64,000 nucleotides of DNA, from NCBI GenBank assembly GCA_963921825.1, contig OY997590.1, positions 53,799,012 through 53,863,011 of the forward strand, read 5' to 3'. The position numbers and the translations under genes are program-made. Positions within the stretch are counted from its first letter, which is position 1, and each line of letters starts with the position of its first letter. Positions 34,693 through 48,240 of this stretch are shown piece by piece. The DNA comes from Erodium maritimum (Eukaryota > Streptophyta > Magnoliopsida > Geraniales > Geraniaceae). A model generated the notes under the pieces. That model was not told the DNA's origin and did not search any database. It saw only the letters and a list, made by a program, of their open reading frames with translations.

Positions 34693-35699
34693 AGTACACT
34701 GGATGCGATAGTTATGAGATGAGCATTGAGTTGTCATGACCACCACACATATGTTTCCTATCTTATCTTCCAGACAACTTCTCCATCATTTGTACATGCA
34801 AAAGCTGCTTTCTAACATGTTGGGGAAGCTATGCTCACCTATTTGTCGCAGTCGAAAAATATCCTCTTCATTAGGTAGTTAGAGATACTGTTCACCGAAT
34901 ACCTCGATGAACTGTCCGCAAAATTTCTTCACATAGTCTAGAACAATGGTTTTGACCATTCGACTTATATCATTAATAGGTCCGTGGAGCAACTGTAAGC
35001 TACCATCTGAATTTTATTATACACTTCGTATAAGAGAAAAATCCAAGCTTATTCCAACTGTCATACTACTTCTGAGAGTATGCGTTATGCCCCACGTGGG
35101 ATGTGAAGAAAACTCTATTTCCTCAAATCTACATCGAGATATATATTTTCCTTATATGGTTTGGTCAACAAAGTATTTAGATAGAGGCTTGCGCTCTCTA
35201 CATTCTGTGAATGGATTGTTGTCGATGAGATTGGCAACTACTTGATGCATCTGCTACACTTATCCCACATTAGGCATGATTCACGCGACCAATCTCTAAA
35301 CGAAAAACTTACTCTGCTTCTTGGTAGGTGTCCATTTTGTCGAAGAGTGAATGAGTTTGGAGGGATATTAGGAAGTGTGAATGTGTTGATCTGACTTTTA
35401 CATGAGAGGGAGGAGGTAGCCGTTGAAATACAAGCTCATGTGGTTTTATTTAAATTATGAGACACATGTATTGTCTGATTGAATATAAAAATAAATTATC
35501 GATAATTTCAATAGATGAATTTGATAATTGTTTCGTCGACAACATTCTATCGTATACAACGTTTATAGAGTAAATCGTGAACAATTAACATTTTACTTGG
35601 GTATCATTAATAAATTAAATTCGGATATACAAGAAATAAAACATTGGATATTATGGATTTTTATTGGTCTTGTACAATTAAAACAAAAATGAATTTTAA
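34693..35699. other. Unidentified stretch, possible old coding remnant
   Basis: A 99-codon plus-strand frame lies at 34946-35245, and short minus-strand frames are also present. None shows a family signature I recognise. The AT-rich part at 35450-35700 looks non-coding. Confidence 0.3.
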
Positions 35700-35987
35700 A
35701 ATCGCAGTTTTGACCTAACTCCTCTTCATTCCGTAGACGTCTTTGGCGACAGCTTGCGTGGCTTCAGCCAACTCAACCGCCGCTGGTCCTTATTCATCTC
35801 CCTTCCCTTCGTTCTATTCCTCTCGGTCCATGTCTGCGCCTCCCTTTCAAATCTGGTGTCAGTCCAAGCCTGCGCCTCTCTCTCGAATCTGGTCTTACGC
35901 CTTCCGTTGCATAGGACGGATCCACTATTGGTTCGGTTTCAAGTGGAGTTGCAGGAGTAGTGTTTGTGTTCTCTTTGATTTGTTGTG

Positions 35988-35992
35988 GCTCG
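35988..35992. repeat. Left 5-bp TSD of the Tekay-like element
   Basis: GCTCG, identical to 47232-47236. Confidence 0.9.
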
Positions 35993-38863
35993 TGTCACGC
36001 CCCAAATTTCAGCGAACCGAACTCGGGACGCGAACATTTAAAACATGAACACTTGAAACCTGTTTTCAATAAAAGTTTTGACATTTCCATTTACTTCTCA
36101 AAATAATAGCATTTACAATACAAAAACGTCCCAACAAGTGGACAAGGTACAACATCCGTCACTAGACTCAACAAAAGTAAAGACCAGACTCCGCTCCAAG
36201 CTCCATGAACTTCAAGAGCTCACCTAGTCCGTCCGGTGATCAGTACCTGTAGGAAAAGCAGCTAGGGGTGAGCGTTCGCTCACCTCCACGGATAACAGAC
36301 TGACTATGGCATAATTAGCAGAAGAAGCCAGTAACACTAAAACCAAACCCGACACCGGGACTACAGTCCCCAACTCAGATACCCAACTGACCCACAACCC
36401 GTCACCTTCCTCAACAGGCTCGACACTCGATAAAAACAGTGTAGACCCGACACAACTATCGACGACCTCCTCAAGGACTCGAACGAAACGACGCAACACC
36501 AAACAAGATCACAAAGGATCGCACACCAGCTGCTCAGTAACCAATCTCAATCAGGTCAGGGTTCGACCTATCGCAATTCCTCGACACGAAGTCGGATCAG
36601 GCTGTCGACCTTTCAAACTCGCAATTCCTCGACACTAAGTCGGATCAGGCTGTCGACCTTTAAAACTCGCAATTCCTCGACACTAACTCGGATCAGGCTG
36701 TCGACCTTTAAAACTCGCAATTCATCGACACTAAGTCGGATCAGGCTGTCGACCTTTAGAACTCGCAATTCATCGACACTAAGTCGGATCAGGCTGTCGA
36801 CCTTTAGAACTCACCACCCCAGGTAACCACAATCACAATCACAGGCAAGTTCAATCACACAGGCACTCAAGGCCACTCAAGACACCTCAACAGTCAAGAC
36901 TCGGGTTCAACAACCCCACGGGCACTCGCTGCCACTCAAGACACCAAATTAAATACACGGCTCTCATGGCCACCCCGACTCAACAATTAAATACGGGCTC
37001 TCAAGGCCACCCAAACTCAACAATTAAATACGGGCTCTCAAGGCCACCCAAACTCAACAATTAAATAAAGCGCACGACAACCTCCGGCATACTCGATGCC
37101 TCCAACAGTCCTAAAATCGCTAGTTTCACAAACAACCTCCGGGCATGGTCATATGCCTCCAGTAATTCAATTATCGCTAAGTTCTCTGTTCCTACGACAC
37201 TACTAAGTGTCACATGCCTTTCTCTTAAACGCTACAATCCCGTATCATGCTTTTCTAATAATTAAATAAATCTACTCAACCCACGACACCCCGGTGTCAC
37301 ATGCAATTCTACTATTAACTTTCCCTAATCAGGGCCGAGATCCGGCTACTTTTCCCTACCTCGTATATAGATCCAAAAGCGCTCCAACAAAACCCGAAGT
37401 GGACCTAGTCACTCGCCGAGCTTTCCCTTGCCTCGGTCCGTAGCACGATCTAAAAGAACACAAATTCAAAGTACTTTTAAACTAGTACGAATAAACCGAA
37501 AATTAATAAACTTAACGCCCAAACGTAACCCCGACAAAGCCGATCACTCCCAAACTTCCCAATTATTCGATATTGCCGAAAAAGGACCCGTAAGGGCCAG
37601 ATTCGCCCGACATGGCGAATCTGCCCGGTTTTGGTTAATTGCCTTCCGGGGCTCCAAAAGTCCCCGTTTTCGTTTCTACGGTCTTAGAATATTTCAAGGA
37701 ACCCAACGCACTTGACGGAATTGAATTCCGACTTCTAAGTCAATTAATTAACGTTTAAAGTTTCCCAAAACCCGTTAATTACAACTTCTCCAAATTAATT
37801 CCAAATTTCGATTCGATTAGGAAAAAGTGGTCCGGGGGACGTTTTAAACCACCCGAACATTAAAACCCGAGCAACCGAGCACGTGGGCCCCACCCAAGAG
37901 GCTTGGCCGAGACCCCAGGGTTTGAGGGAGGGGCTCGGCCACCAAGTGGTGGCTGCTGCCACCTCCGGCCAGCCACCACATGGCCGGCCGGCCACCACCC
38001 ACGGTGGCCGGAGCTCCTCCCGAGCCTCCGGTCACCGGAAAACGTGAAATTTCTCTCCCAAACACCTCTAAAACGTCTCCAACACCTCTCTAATCTCTAC
38101 ACAACCCTAAACCAAATTTTATAACCAAACCCTAGCTCTTGAAAATAATCGAAACGAGAATCGGTTCGGGTATTACCGTAGAGGAGAATGAGGGGAACGG
38201 GATTGCTCTTTGCTTTGACTCGATCCAAGGGCTCGATCACCAACCCTAGCTCAACCTTCCTTCTTCTCTCTTCTTCTCCTTCTCCTTCTCTCTCTAAAAC
38301 CTCTCTTCCTCTTTCTAATTTTTAAAACAAATAACAACTAACTCCAACTCCTTTCCCTTTTACCCTATACTCGGCCAACTCACCACATCCACCCATTTTC
38401 CCTCCAAAAATTTCACCACCATCTACTTGACAAGTGTCAAGGTGGGTCCCATACCTTTTGGAAAATATCTAGTTGATATTTTCCAATCAGATTCGCGAAA
38501 AACGGACGTTTCGGGCCCCGAACGGGCACTTTTCCCAAAAATATTTTAAACTGGACGGGCTTCAAGGAAACGGCCCAACTAAGACCGCTACGACGACGGC
38601 TAAGCTTTTCGGGTCCAAAACGGTCCTCGAATGGACCAAAACGTCGCTCGGGTGACTTTTCCAGCGAAAAATCAATCTTTCCCAAAATGACCAGGAAGTT
38701 GCCCTGAGTCCCCCGTAACTCATTTTAGTCGATAACGGGGTCAACTTAAGTCCGGCATGACCCTCGGGGTCAATTTAAGTTAAGTTAAGTGTCTGTCTTA
38801 AAATTTTTAAATTTTCCTGTTTTTCGCAGGTTTGACTGACGTTGACCAGAAGTGGTTATTACA
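35993..38863 (-). mobile_element. 3' LTR of the Tekay/Del-type element
   Basis: TGTCACGCCC...TTATTACA on the plus strand, 2871 bp, exactly the length of the other LTR. The only difference I see is G at 38010 against A at 46378. It carries the palindromic motif (36264-36285) and a 48-bp tandem array. Confidence 0.96.
36575..36814. repeat. Five-copy 48-bp tandem array in the LTR
   Basis: Unit AATTCCTCGACACTAAGTCG... with exact 48-bp spacing (36575, 36623, 36671, 36719, 36767). The same array with the same copy variants is at 44943-45182 in the other LTR. Confidence 0.9.
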
Positions 38864-41800
38864 GTCTACCCCCCTTAAAGAAATTTCGTCCGCGAAATTT
38901 AAAACAGACGTACCTCGGGAGTCGAACAGGCCGGGATACTTCGCGCGAACCTCGTCCTCGCGTTCCCACGTCGACTCAGCTCCGTGATGTTTCCACTGCA
39001 CTCGGACCAAGCGGATAATCTTGCCTCCCCGCAGAATCTGCTGCCGTGTGTCCATGATCCGAACCGGCTGCTCCTCATAGGAGACATCATCAGCCACCTC
39101 GATATCAGTCCACTCGATGACGTGGGAGGGGTCTGCGTTGTACTGCCGCAACTGGGATACGTGGAAGACGTTATGTACTCTCCCAAGCTGCGGTGGCAAC
39201 GCCAGACGATAAGCCACGACTCCCACTCTGTCTAAGATCTGGAACGGGCCTATGTACCTCGGAGCCAACTTTCCCCCGCTGCGCCTGAACCGCACCAGCC
39301 CCTTCCTCGGGCTCACCTTCAGGAACACGTGATCCCCGACTGCAAACTCAAGAGGTCGACGTCGCCTGTCTGCATAACTCTTCTGCCGGCTCTGCGCGGT
39401 CCTCAACCGATCGCGGATCAATGTGACCTTCTCCGTCGTCTCTCTGACAAGATCTGGCCCCAGCAGACTCTTGTCCCCCACCTCTGCCCAGCATACTGGT
39501 GACCGACACGGCCTACCATACAACGCTTCGAACGGTGCCATCCCGATACTGGCCTGGAAGCTGTTGTTGTAGGCGAACTCGGCCAATGGCAGGTGGGTCT
39601 CCCAAGATCCCCTGAAATCCAGCACACATGCTCGCAGCATGTCCTCCAAGATCTGAATGGTACGCTCAGACTGACCGTCTGTCTGAGGATGATGTGCTGT
39701 GCTGAGTAGGACCTCTGTCCCCAGTGCCTTCTGCAGACTCGGCCAGAACCTGGACGTGAAGCGGGGATCCCTGTCAGACACTATCGACACCGGGACCCCG
39801 TGGAGGCGCACTATCTCCTGGATATACAGACTGCTCAACTTGTCGACCGGGTCTGTCATCCTCATAGCCAGAAAATGGGCCGACTTGGTCAACCGGTCGA
39901 CTACCACCCACACGGCGTCGTTTCCCTTGGGCGATCTCGGTAGTCCACACACGAAATCCATCGTAATGTGCTCCCACTTCCACTGAGCAATCGGTAGTGG
40001 CTGTAACAATCCCGCGGGACGCTGATGCTCTGCCTTCACCTGCTGACAGACAAGGCATCTCGACACAAACTCTGCGACTGCTCTCCTCATGCCGCGCCAC
40101 CAGTAGTGCCTCCTGAGGTCACGGTACATCTTGGTGCCCCCCGGATGCACTGCGAGACGCGAATGGTGTGCCTCTCGTAACACGGCATCTCTATAGTTAA
40201 CTGGTACGAACAGCCCCCCGCGGTACCGTAGTCCCCAATCAGTACTGTCCTGCCAGCCCACCACCTCGTCACCCCTGACGACTCTCTCGCGGATCTCTGA
40301 TGCTTCGACGTCCTCCCTCTGCGCCTCCAACACTTGGGCAAGCAGTGAGGGCTGAGCCACTAGGGAGCACATGGCAACACCGCCAGTAACCTCCTCTAGC
40401 TCAAGCCCGAATGTGCTCAGCTCCCCCATCATGTCCCACTCTCGGACAGATATGCTGGCGAGGCTCGGAGCCGACTTCCTACTCAAGGCGTCGGCGACAA
40501 CGTTCGCCTTGCCTGGGTGGTAGTGTAGCTCGAAGTCGTACTCCTCGAGTAGTTCCATCCACCGTCGCTGACGCATGTTCAGGTCTCGCTGGGAAAATAT
40601 GTACTTGAGGCTATTGTGATCCGAGAACACCTGAAACCCCTCGCCGTACAGGTAATATCGCCAGCTCTTTAGCGCAAACACGACTGCTGCTAGCTCCAAG
40701 TCGTGGGTAGGATAGTTGCGCTCGTGTATCTTCAACTGCCTGGAGCCATAAGCCACAACTCTGCCCGACTGCATCAGCACGCAACCCAGTCCCTCTCCGG
40801 ATGCATCGCAGTAAACATCATAGCCAATCCCTCGCTCGGGCACCACTAACACTGGAGCTGTAGTCAGTCGAGTCTTCAATTCCGCGAACGCACGCTCACA
40901 GTCATCTGTCCACACGAACCCAACACCCTTGCGCGTTAACAGAGTCATCGGTGCGGCTAGTCGTGCAAAATCCTGGACAAATCGCCTATAGTAGCCTGCC
41001 AATCCCAGAAAGCTGCGGATCTCGAAAACACTCGTGGGCCGTGCCCACTTCGAGACCGCGTCGATCTTCGACGGATCGACCAGGATACCGTCACGGGATA
41101 CGATGTGGCCGAGGAATCTCACCTCAGAGAGCCAGAACTCGCACTTCTCCCGGTTGGCATATAGCTGGTGCTCGCGCAGTAGGGTCAGAACAACCCTCAG
41201 ATGTGCCTCATGCGCCGCCTCGTTCTGCGAATATATTAGGATATCGTCCACGAACACCACCACAAACTGATCCAGGTACGGCCGGAAGATGCTGTTCATC
41301 AGGTCCATGAACGTTGTTGGCGCGTTCGTCAGTCCGAATGGCATCACCAGGAACTCGTAATGCCCATAGCGTGTCCGGAATGCAGTCTTTGCGACGTCCC
41401 CCTCACGGACTCGCAACTGATAATAACCGGATCGCAGATCGATCTTCGAGAAGTGAGTCGCCCCTCTCAACTGGTCAAACAAGTCATCGATCCTCGGCAT
41501 CGGGTACCGGTTCTTCACCGTAACCCGGTTCAGCTTCCGGTAATCTATACACATCCGTAGCTCTCCACTCTTCTTCTTCACGAAGAGTGCTGGTGCTCCC
41601 CACGGCGATGCACTCGGACGGATAAACCCCTTCTGCTGAAGCTCCTCCAGTTGACGCTTCAGCTCAGTCAACTCTGCCGGCGCAAACCTGTAAGGCGCCA
41701 TCGATATCGCCGCCGTTCCCGGCACTAGGTCAATCCCGAACTCCACCTCACGAATCGGTGGCAGCCCGCTCAACTCCTCAGGAAAGACCTCGGGGAACTC

Positions 41801-43714
41801 GCATACCACTCTCGGTAACTCTCGGCTCTGCACAGCCGGTACTTCCTCCTCTGCAGACAACGCCGACAGGAGGACCCCACTCTTACTCCCCAGCACGCAC
41901 GTCACCTTCGTACCGCCCACTGTCACTGTCACTCGTCGTCTGTAGCAATCGATGTTGGCTCGGTACCTCGACAACCAATCCATACCCAAAATCACATCAA
42001 AGGTAGTCATCCCCAACACGAGAAGGTCACCAGGGCAAGGACAGTCTGCGACTCTAATCTCGCAGGCACGACATACTCTAGTCAACGATACACCACCCCC
42101 AACTGGGGTGTCCAGGCATAGGGGTGGACTCAACGGCTCTAAGCTCAACCCCAACCTCTCAGCACAACCCGACGAAATAAAAGAGTGCGATGCCCCGGTA
42201 TCAAACAAGAACAAAGCCCATAAATGATACAACAAACACGTACCCTGGATGGTCTCACGGTACGTGCTAGGTCCTGGGGCTCTGGAGTCGGTGACTGCAT
42301 ATACTCTCCCCTGCGAGGCCTGCTGCCTCTGACCCTGCGCACTAGCTGCTGGATACCCGTGACTCTGCTGCTGTCTCGGAATTGGTGCGCTCGTAGACGG
42401 CCGTGATGATCTCGGCTGCTGACCCTGTCGAGGGCGACCTCTGGGCGACTGTACTGTCCGCGACTGCTGCGGTCGCTGCACTGATGTCTCCCCCAACTGC
42501 TCTCGGCACCATGCCATAGTGTGACCGGCCCGGCCGCATCGGTAACAGCTGATCTCGTCAGCCCTCGACCCCGAGCCCTGGCCTGTCCGGCTAGTAGCTG
42601 GTACTGCCGCGGTTCCTCCCCTCGTCGGACAGTCTCGCTGTAAGTGGTCTGGTTGCCCGCAGTGATAGCATGACGGCCTCCTCTCTGAGGCGACTGGCCC
42701 CACTGATGCCACTGACCCCTGCTGTCTCGATCCACTCTGATGAGGCGGTGGTCGGAAGGATCCCGCGGTCCTCTGCCTCCGCGAGTCTCGTGAGTCTGAC
42801 GGCCCTGCCCAACTGATCGGCCGAGGTCGGACCTCACGGCTCCTGACTGCATCCCTGGCGCCCTGCTCTACTGTAGCTGCGGTGTCCACGAGGTCGGTAT
42901 ACTTCCGTATCCTCAAGGCGAGAACCTGGTTCCGGATGCCCAGCCTCAGTCCGTCCTGGAACCGCAGGCAACGGTTCGCCTCGCTCGTCACCATCTCAGG
43001 CGCGAATCTGGCCAAGGCTGTGAACCTGGCTTCGTACTCTCCTACCGTCATCCCCCCTTGCTCCAGGTCTAAGAACTGCCGATGTCGCTCCAGCCGAGCC
43101 GACTCGGGGAAGTACTGTGCCATGAATACCTCCTGGAATACGCTGTAGTCGTATCCGACCGTGTCCTTCACCCGCCCCCACCAGTGGTAGGCGCTGTCTC
43201 TCAGCTGATGGGCCGCGAAGGACACTCTCCGACGGCCATCCTCGACACCCGATGTGTCCAAGTCTCGTGTGACCTGCTCTATCCATCGCTCAGCCAGGTC
43301 GGGATTCGGCTCCCCGACAAAAACAGGTATCCCGAGCTTCAGGAAATCTAGTAGCGCTCGGGAGGTAAGATCCTCTGTCTGAGCGGCCCTCACCGGGACT
43401 GCGGCTGCCTCTGGTGCTGGCGAAGCCGACTCTCGGCTGACGATGATCGCCACCAAACTCTGAACGGTCCTGGTAAGCTCATCCAGGGCAGTCATCACTG
43501 GAGGGTCCGCGACTGGCGGAACACTGGGGGTGCCTGCAGACGGCCCCGCATCACTCCTCCTGTCTTCTCCGACAGGAGTACCCTGTGCCTCCGCATAGTC
43601 GGCGGGCTCGACGGTCGGCACCCTCCCTGGTGCCCCTGCTGACCGTCCCCGCCGGCCTCGCGTGGGTGCCTGGCCCCGCGTTCCTGATGGTCGTCCCCGC
43701 TTACCGCGAGCCAT
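38807..43714 (-). CDS. Gag-pol polyprotein of the Tekay-type element
   Basis: The frame is open from 43789; I choose the ATG at 43714 (MARGKRGRP), giving 1635 residues. Residue numbers here count from 43789. Gag core about 140-320; two zinc knuckles C374-x2-C-x4-H-x4-C387 and C415-x2-C-x4-H-x4-C428; protease D530-T-G-A; RT about 690-880 with FVDD at 846-849; RNase H D995/E1032/D1057; integrase zinc finger H1208/H1215/C1245/C1248 and core D1278/D1339/E1375 (35 residues between the last two); chromodomain-like end 1570-1625. All key residues are present, with no stop or frameshift. The last 18 codons lie inside the 3' LTR, past the PPT. It would form particles, copy the RNA and integrate the DNA; probably autonomous. 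Confidence 0.95.
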   Translation of the reverse strand: MARGKRGRPSGTRGQAPTRGRRGRSAGAPGRVPTVEPADYAEAQGTPVGEDRRSDAGPSAGTPSVPPVADPPVMTALDELTRTVQSLVAIIVSRESASPAPEAAAVPVRAAQTEDLTSRALLDFLKLGIPVFVGEPNPDLAERWIEQVTRDLDTSGVEDGRRRVSFAAHQLRDSAYHWWGRVKDTVGYDYSVFQEVFMAQYFPESARLERHRQFLDLEQGGMTVGEYEARFTALARFAPEMVTSEANRCLRFQDGLRLGIRNQVLALRIRKYTDLVDTAATVEQGARDAVRSREVRPRPISWAGPSDSRDSRRQRTAGSFRPPPHQSGSRQQGSVASVGPVASERRPSCYHCGQPDHLQRDCPTRGGTAAVPATSRTGQGSGSRADEISCYRCGRAGHTMAWCREQLGETSVQRPQQSRTVQSPRGRPRQGQQPRSSRPSTSAPIPRQQQSHGYPAASAQGQRQQASQGRVYAVTDSRAPGPSTYRETIQGTCLLYHLWALFLFDTGASHSFISSGCAERLGLSLEPLSPPLCLDTPVGGGVSLTRVCRACEIRVADCPCPGDLLVLGMTTFDVILGMDWLSRYRANIDCYRRRVTVTVGGTKVTCVLGSKSGVLLSALSAEEEVPAVQSRELPRVVCEFPEVFPEELSGLPPIREVEFGIDLVPGTAAISMAPYRFAPAELTELKRQLEELQQKGFIRPSASPWGAPALFVKKKSGELRMCIDYRKLNRVTVKNRYPMPRIDDLFDQLRGATHFSKIDLRSGYYQLRVREGDVAKTAFRTRYGHYEFLVMPFGLTNAPTTFMDLMNSIFRPYLDQFVVVFVDDILIYSQNEAAHEAHLRVVLTLLREHQLYANREKCEFWLSEVRFLGHIVSRDGILVDPSKIDAVSKWARPTSVFEIRSFLGLAGYYRRFVQDFARLAAPMTLLTRKGVGFVWTDDCERAFAELKTRLTTAPVLVVPERGIGYDVYCDASGEGLGCVLMQSGRVVAYGSRQLKIHERNYPTHDLELAAVVFALKSWRYYLYGEGFQVFSDHNSLKYIFSQRDLNMRQRRWMELLEEYDFELHYHPGKANVVADALSRKSAPSLASISVREWDMMGELSTFGLELEEVTGGVAMCSLVAQPSLLAQVLEAQREDVEASEIRERVVRGDEVVGWQDSTDWGLRYRGGLFVPVNYRDAVLREAHHSRLAVHPGGTKMYRDLRRHYWWRGMRRAVAEFVSRCLVCQQVKAEHQRPAGLLQPLPIAQWKWEHITMDFVCGLPRSPKGNDAVWVVVDRLTKSAHFLAMRMTDPVDKLSSLYIQEIVRLHGVPVSIVSDRDPRFTSRFWPSLQKALGTEVLLSTAHHPQTDGQSERTIQILEDMLRACVLDFRGSWETHLPLAEFAYNNSFQASIGMAPFEALYGRPCRSPVCWAEVGDKSLLGPDLVRETTEKVTLIRDRLRTAQSRQKSYADRRRRPLEFAVGDHVFLKVSPRKGLVRFRRSGGKLAPRYIGPFQILDRVGVVAYRLALPPQLGRVHNVFHVSQLRQYNADPSHVIEWTDIEVADDVSYEEQPVRIMDTRQQILRGGKIIRLVRVQWKHHGAESTWEREDEVRAKYPGLFDSRGTSVLNFADEISLRGVDCNNHFWSTSVKPAKNRKI
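38864..38880 (-). promoter_or_regulatory. Polypurine tract
   Basis: On the minus strand CTTTAAGGGGGGTAGAC directly precedes the TGTAATAACC start of the 3' LTR. It also lies within the gag-pol frame. Confidence 0.85.
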
Positions 43715-44345
43715 AAACAGTATCCTCTGCACGGATACACGCAAACGTTCAGTTTGCGAACTTAAATAAAAACGACAGTACAAACGCACTAACGTCCACC
43801 CTCTTAAGCTTACACTAACGTGCTTATCACTAAAGCGCTACACCGCTCAAGCTAAACGTACTTTATATACTAGCATTAGTAAACGAGACCACAACGAGAC
43901 CGCACCGACGTGCACCAAACAAGCGACGGCAAACCAACCCACACAACACGACGACCCCCGTTCACCGGCCAATCAAAAATCAAACATATGCCCATAGGGC
44001 CAATCAAGTTCAAGACATGCCAACAGGGCCAATAATTTTAAAACCTTCACCCTTTCATTTTAAAACTTCGTTCCTTGACATCACGTAGTTACAACCCGGT
44101 TCAGGCGTCCCCGAACCACGTTGTACCGACTTGACATCAACACCGTCACGTTCGACTACAGGAGCGCTCCTGAGTCGACCCGCGACAGTAAAAAAAACAG
44201 TTCACGCAATCACACACAATCAGTATGCCAGCAACAAAATACTGTAACATACGCACAAACAAAAAGAAGACTCAAGACATGACGGGTCTACACTGACTCG
44301 ACTCTCCCCCCTAAGTGACGGACAGTCCGAGGTTTGAAACCTCGA

Positions 44346-44357
44346 GCTCTGATACCA
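44346..44357 (-). promoter_or_regulatory. Primer binding site, tRNA-iMet type
   Basis: Minus strand TGGTATCAGAGC, three bases inside the 5' LTR end. This is complementary to the 3' end of initiator methionine tRNA and standard for plant chromoviruses. Confidence 0.95.
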
Positions 44358-44360
44358 AGC

Positions 44361-47231
44361 TGTCACGCCCCAAATTTCAGCGAACCGAACTCGGGACGCG
44401 AACATTTAAAACATGAACACTTGAAACCTGTTTTCAATAAAAGTTTTGACATTTCCATTTACTTCTCAAAATAATAGCATTTACAATACAAAAACGTCCC
44501 AACAAGTGGACAAGGTACAACATCCGTCACTAGACTCAACAAAAGTAAAGACCAGACTCCGCTCCAAGCTCCATGAACTTCAAGAGCTCACCTAGTCCGT
44601 CCGGTGATCAGTACCTGTAGGAAAAGCAGCTAGGGGTGAGCGTTCGCTCACCTCCACGGATAACAGACTGACTATGGCATAATTAGCAGAAGAAGCCAGT
44701 AACACTAAAACCAAACCCGACACCGGGACTACAGTCCCCAACTCAGATACCCAACTGACCCACAACCCGTCACCTTCCTCAACAGGCTCGACACTCGATA
44801 AAAACAGTGTAGACCCGACACAACTATCGACGACCTCCTCAAGGACTCGAACGAAACGACGCAACACCAAACAAGATCACAAAGGATCGCACACCAGCTG
44901 CTCAGTAACCAATCTCAATCAGGTCAGGGTTCGACCTATCGCAATTCCTCGACACGAAGTCGGATCAGGCTGTCGACCTTTCAAACTCGCAATTCCTCGA
45001 CACTAAGTCGGATCAGGCTGTCGACCTTTAAAACTCGCAATTCCTCGACACTAACTCGGATCAGGCTGTCGACCTTTAAAACTCGCAATTCATCGACACT
45101 AAGTCGGATCAGGCTGTCGACCTTTAGAACTCGCAATTCATCGACACTAAGTCGGATCAGGCTGTCGACCTTTAGAACTCACCACCCCAGGTAACCACAA
45201 TCACAATCACAGGCAAGTTCAATCACACAGGCACTCAAGGCCACTCAAGACACCTCAACAGTCAAGACTCGGGTTCAACAACCCCACGGGCACTCGCTGC
45301 CACTCAAGACACCAAATTAAATACACGGCTCTCATGGCCACCCCGACTCAACAATTAAATACGGGCTCTCAAGGCCACCCAAACTCAACAATTAAATACG
45401 GGCTCTCAAGGCCACCCAAACTCAACAATTAAATAAAGCGCACGACAACCTCCGGCATACTCGATGCCTCCAACAGTCCTAAAATCGCTAGTTTCACAAA
45501 CAACCTCCGGGCATGGTCATATGCCTCCAGTAATTCAATTATCGCTAAGTTCTCTGTTCCTACGACACTACTAAGTGTCACATGCCTTTCTCTTAAACGC
45601 TACAATCCCGTATCATGCTTTTCTAATAATTAAATAAATCTACTCAACCCACGACACCCCGGTGTCACATGCAATTCTACTATTAACTTTCCCTAATCAG
45701 GGCCGAGATCCGGCTACTTTTCCCTACCTCGTATATAGATCCAAAAGCGCTCCAACAAAACCCGAAGTGGACCTAGTCACTCGCCGAGCTTTCCCTTGCC
45801 TCGGTCCGTAGCACGATCTAAAAGAACACAAATTCAAAGTACTTTTAAACTAGTACGAATAAACCGAAAATTAATAAACTTAACGCCCAAACGTAACCCC
45901 GACAAAGCCGATCACTCCCAAACTTCCCAATTATTCGATATTGCCGAAAAAGGACCCGTAAGGGCCAGATTCGCCCGACATGGCGAATCTGCCCGGTTTT
46001 GGTTAATTGCCTTCCGGGGCTCCAAAAGTCCCCGTTTTCGTTTCTACGGTCTTAGAATATTTCAAGGAACCCAACGCACTTGACGGAATTGAATTCCGAC
46101 TTCTAAGTCAATTAATTAACGTTTAAAGTTTCCCAAAACCCGTTAATTACAACTTCTCCAAATTAATTCCAAATTTCGATTCGATTAGGAAAAAGTGGTC
46201 CGGGGGACGTTTTAAACCACCCGAACATTAAAACCCGAGCAACCGAGCACGTGGGCCCCACCCAAGAGGCTTGGCCGAGACCCCAGGGTTTGAGGGAGGG
46301 GCTCGGCCACCAAGTGGTGGCTGCTGCCACCTCCGGCCAGCCACCACATGGCCGGCCGGCCACCACCCACGGTGGCCAGAGCTCCTCCCGAGCCTCCGGT
46401 CACCGGAAAACGTGAAATTTCTCTCCCAAACACCTCTAAAACGTCTCCAACACCTCTCTAATCTCTACACAACCCTAAACCAAATTTTATAACCAAACCC
46501 TAGCTCTTGAAAATAATCGAAACGAGAATCGGTTCGGGTATTACCGTAGAGGAGAATGAGGGGAACGGGATTGCTCTTTGCTTTGACTCGATCCAAGGGC
46601 TCGATCACCAACCCTAGCTCAACCTTCCTTCTTCTCTCTTCTTCTCCTTCTCCTTCTCTCTCTAAAACCTCTCTTCCTCTTTCTAATTTTTAAAACAAAT
46701 AACAACTAACTCCAACTCCTTTCCCTTTTACCCTATACTCGGCCAACTCACCACATCCACCCATTTTCCCTCCAAAAATTTCACCACCATCTACTTGACA
46801 AGTGTCAAGGTGGGTCCCATACCTTTTGGAAAATATCTAGTTGATATTTTCCAATCAGATTCGCGAAAAACGGACGTTTCGGGCCCCGAACGGGCACTTT
46901 TCCCAAAAATATTTTAAACTGGACGGGCTTCAAGGAAACGGCCCAACTAAGACCGCTACGACGACGGCTAAGCTTTTCGGGTCCAAAACGGTCCTCGAAT
47001 GGACCAAAACGTCGCTCGGGTGACTTTTCCAGCGAAAAATCAATCTTTCCCAAAATGACCAGGAAGTTGCCCTGAGTCCCCCGTAACTCATTTTAGTCGA
47101 TAACGGGGTCAACTTAAGTCCGGCATGACCCTCGGGGTCAATTTAAGTTAAGTTAAGTGTCTGTCTTAAAATTTTTAAATTTTCCTGTTTTTCGCAGGTT
47201 TGACTGACGTTGACCAGAAGTGGTTATTACA
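44361..47231 (-). mobile_element. 5' LTR of the Tekay/Del-type element
   Basis: 2871 bp, same as 35993-38863 shifted by 8368 bases. A single substitution was seen (46378 A). Promoter, leader and polyadenylation signals of the element should lie here; I could not place a TATA box with confidence. Confidence 0.96.
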
Positions 47232-47236
47232 GCTCG
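47232..47236. repeat. Right 5-bp TSD of the Tekay-like element
   Basis: GCTCG, identical to 35988-35992. Confidence 0.9.
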
Positions 47237-47785
47237 GCAAGCATCAGGTTGGAGATTCTGAGGAGTAGGTTTTAGGCTCAGGTTCGGTGTTCCGGTGATT
47301 TGTGTTTTGGCAGTGATGGGATTATTGTGTTGGTGTTGAGTGCGGTGTTCCAGGTTTGTTCTACGTTGGTGGAGGGGTTATGTTGTTCGTTGGTAGTTTA
47401 TTGCTTGTCGGTGTAGGTTGCTTTTCGATGGTTCGAACTCTAGTTGGTTTCTCTGTCCTCAACTGGATGAGGTCTTGATGGTGTTATTTCAAGAAGCGTT
47501 CATTTGGTGGCTACTTTTCCTGCGTCGCATGGCCCGTTTCCCCGCTTATGGTAAAATATGTTTAGGTGGTGTGGTTTGCCGGTTTAGTTACTTTCAAGAC
47601 TTTTAAAGTTGTACGAAGTGTAGTATCAAACTTTGTTTGTCTTTGCTTGTTTACTTATAGGCTGCATCCCAAACGTATCTGTAATTGTTTTAAAAAGTTA
47701 TTTTTGATCCGTGCGCTTTTTCTTTATGAGAAACGGTAATTTTTAATAAAAAAAATCAAACCTATCAAACAAAATAATATGCATG

Positions 47786-47794
47786 TATAATAAT
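47786..47794. repeat. Left 9-bp TSD of the outer MULE
   Basis: TATAATAAT, identical to 57196-57204. AT-rich, so some chance of coincidence, but length and position fit a Mutator-like element. Confidence 0.6.
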
Positions 47795-48240
47795 AAGGGA
47801 AAATTTTAGTATAATACCCTGTCAAACATTTAATTTCAGTATAATACCCTGTCAATTTTTTTTTGCACTTTCATACCTAAACCAAACATTTTATTTCACT
47901 TTGGTACCCAACCGTTAACTTTCTGTTAGTTTGGATGGAAAAAGTTAAAAAGACCATAATACGTCTAACTATTACTCAAATTTTCAAACTCGTGCCATTG
48001 AACTCAGAACTTACAAATAAGTTAAATGACAATAATACCCTCCATTGTTAAGGTATTAAAATAAAATTTTCACTATTTTAAAAATCAAATCAGTTCTTTT
48101 ATGAAAATTATTTTTATGTTCAAAAATTCATATATTTTTTTTTGATAAGCGAATTTTTTTATTAAGCATTCGTTCTATAAAGCATAGAAACGAAGCGAGG
48201 AAAACAACTCAGCTAGAGCTTTTTCCCCCTACCAAAACGG

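Larger units (their letters stand above)
35993..47231 (-). mobile_element. Complete young Ty3/gypsy chromovirus, Tekay/Del type
   Basis: The element is 11,239 bp: two 2871-bp LTRs with TG..CA ends, a 5497-bp interior, a GCTCG duplication on both sides, a tRNA-iMet-type PBS and a PPT. The interior holds one gag-pol frame in the order gag, protease, RT, RNase H, integrase, chromodomain-like end. That order, the very long LTRs and the C-terminal domain fit the Tekay/Del clade. Near-identical LTRs and an uninterrupted polyprotein imply recent transposition. It inserted into the retroposon fragment at 35700/47237. Confidence 0.96.
35700..47760 (+). mobile_element. Retroposon fragment split by the young Tekay element
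   Basis: Removing 35993-47236 joins 35700-35992 to 47237-47760. The joined ~0.8 kb is T/G-rich and ends TTTAATAAAAAAAATC near 47757, like a poly-A retroposon 3' end in plus orientation. No reverse transcriptase is visible and no clear TSD was found, so the left limit is a guess. Confidence 0.4.

Noticed and set aside
42145..42852. 235-codon minus-strand frame within the gag-pol region
   Set aside because: A shifted-frame shadow of the GC-rich gag linker; the true polyprotein frame covers it completely.
44592..44870. 92-codon minus-strand frame present twice (also 36224-36502)
   Set aside because: It is LTR sequence duplicated because both LTRs are identical there; no domain, and gag-pol lies elsewhere.
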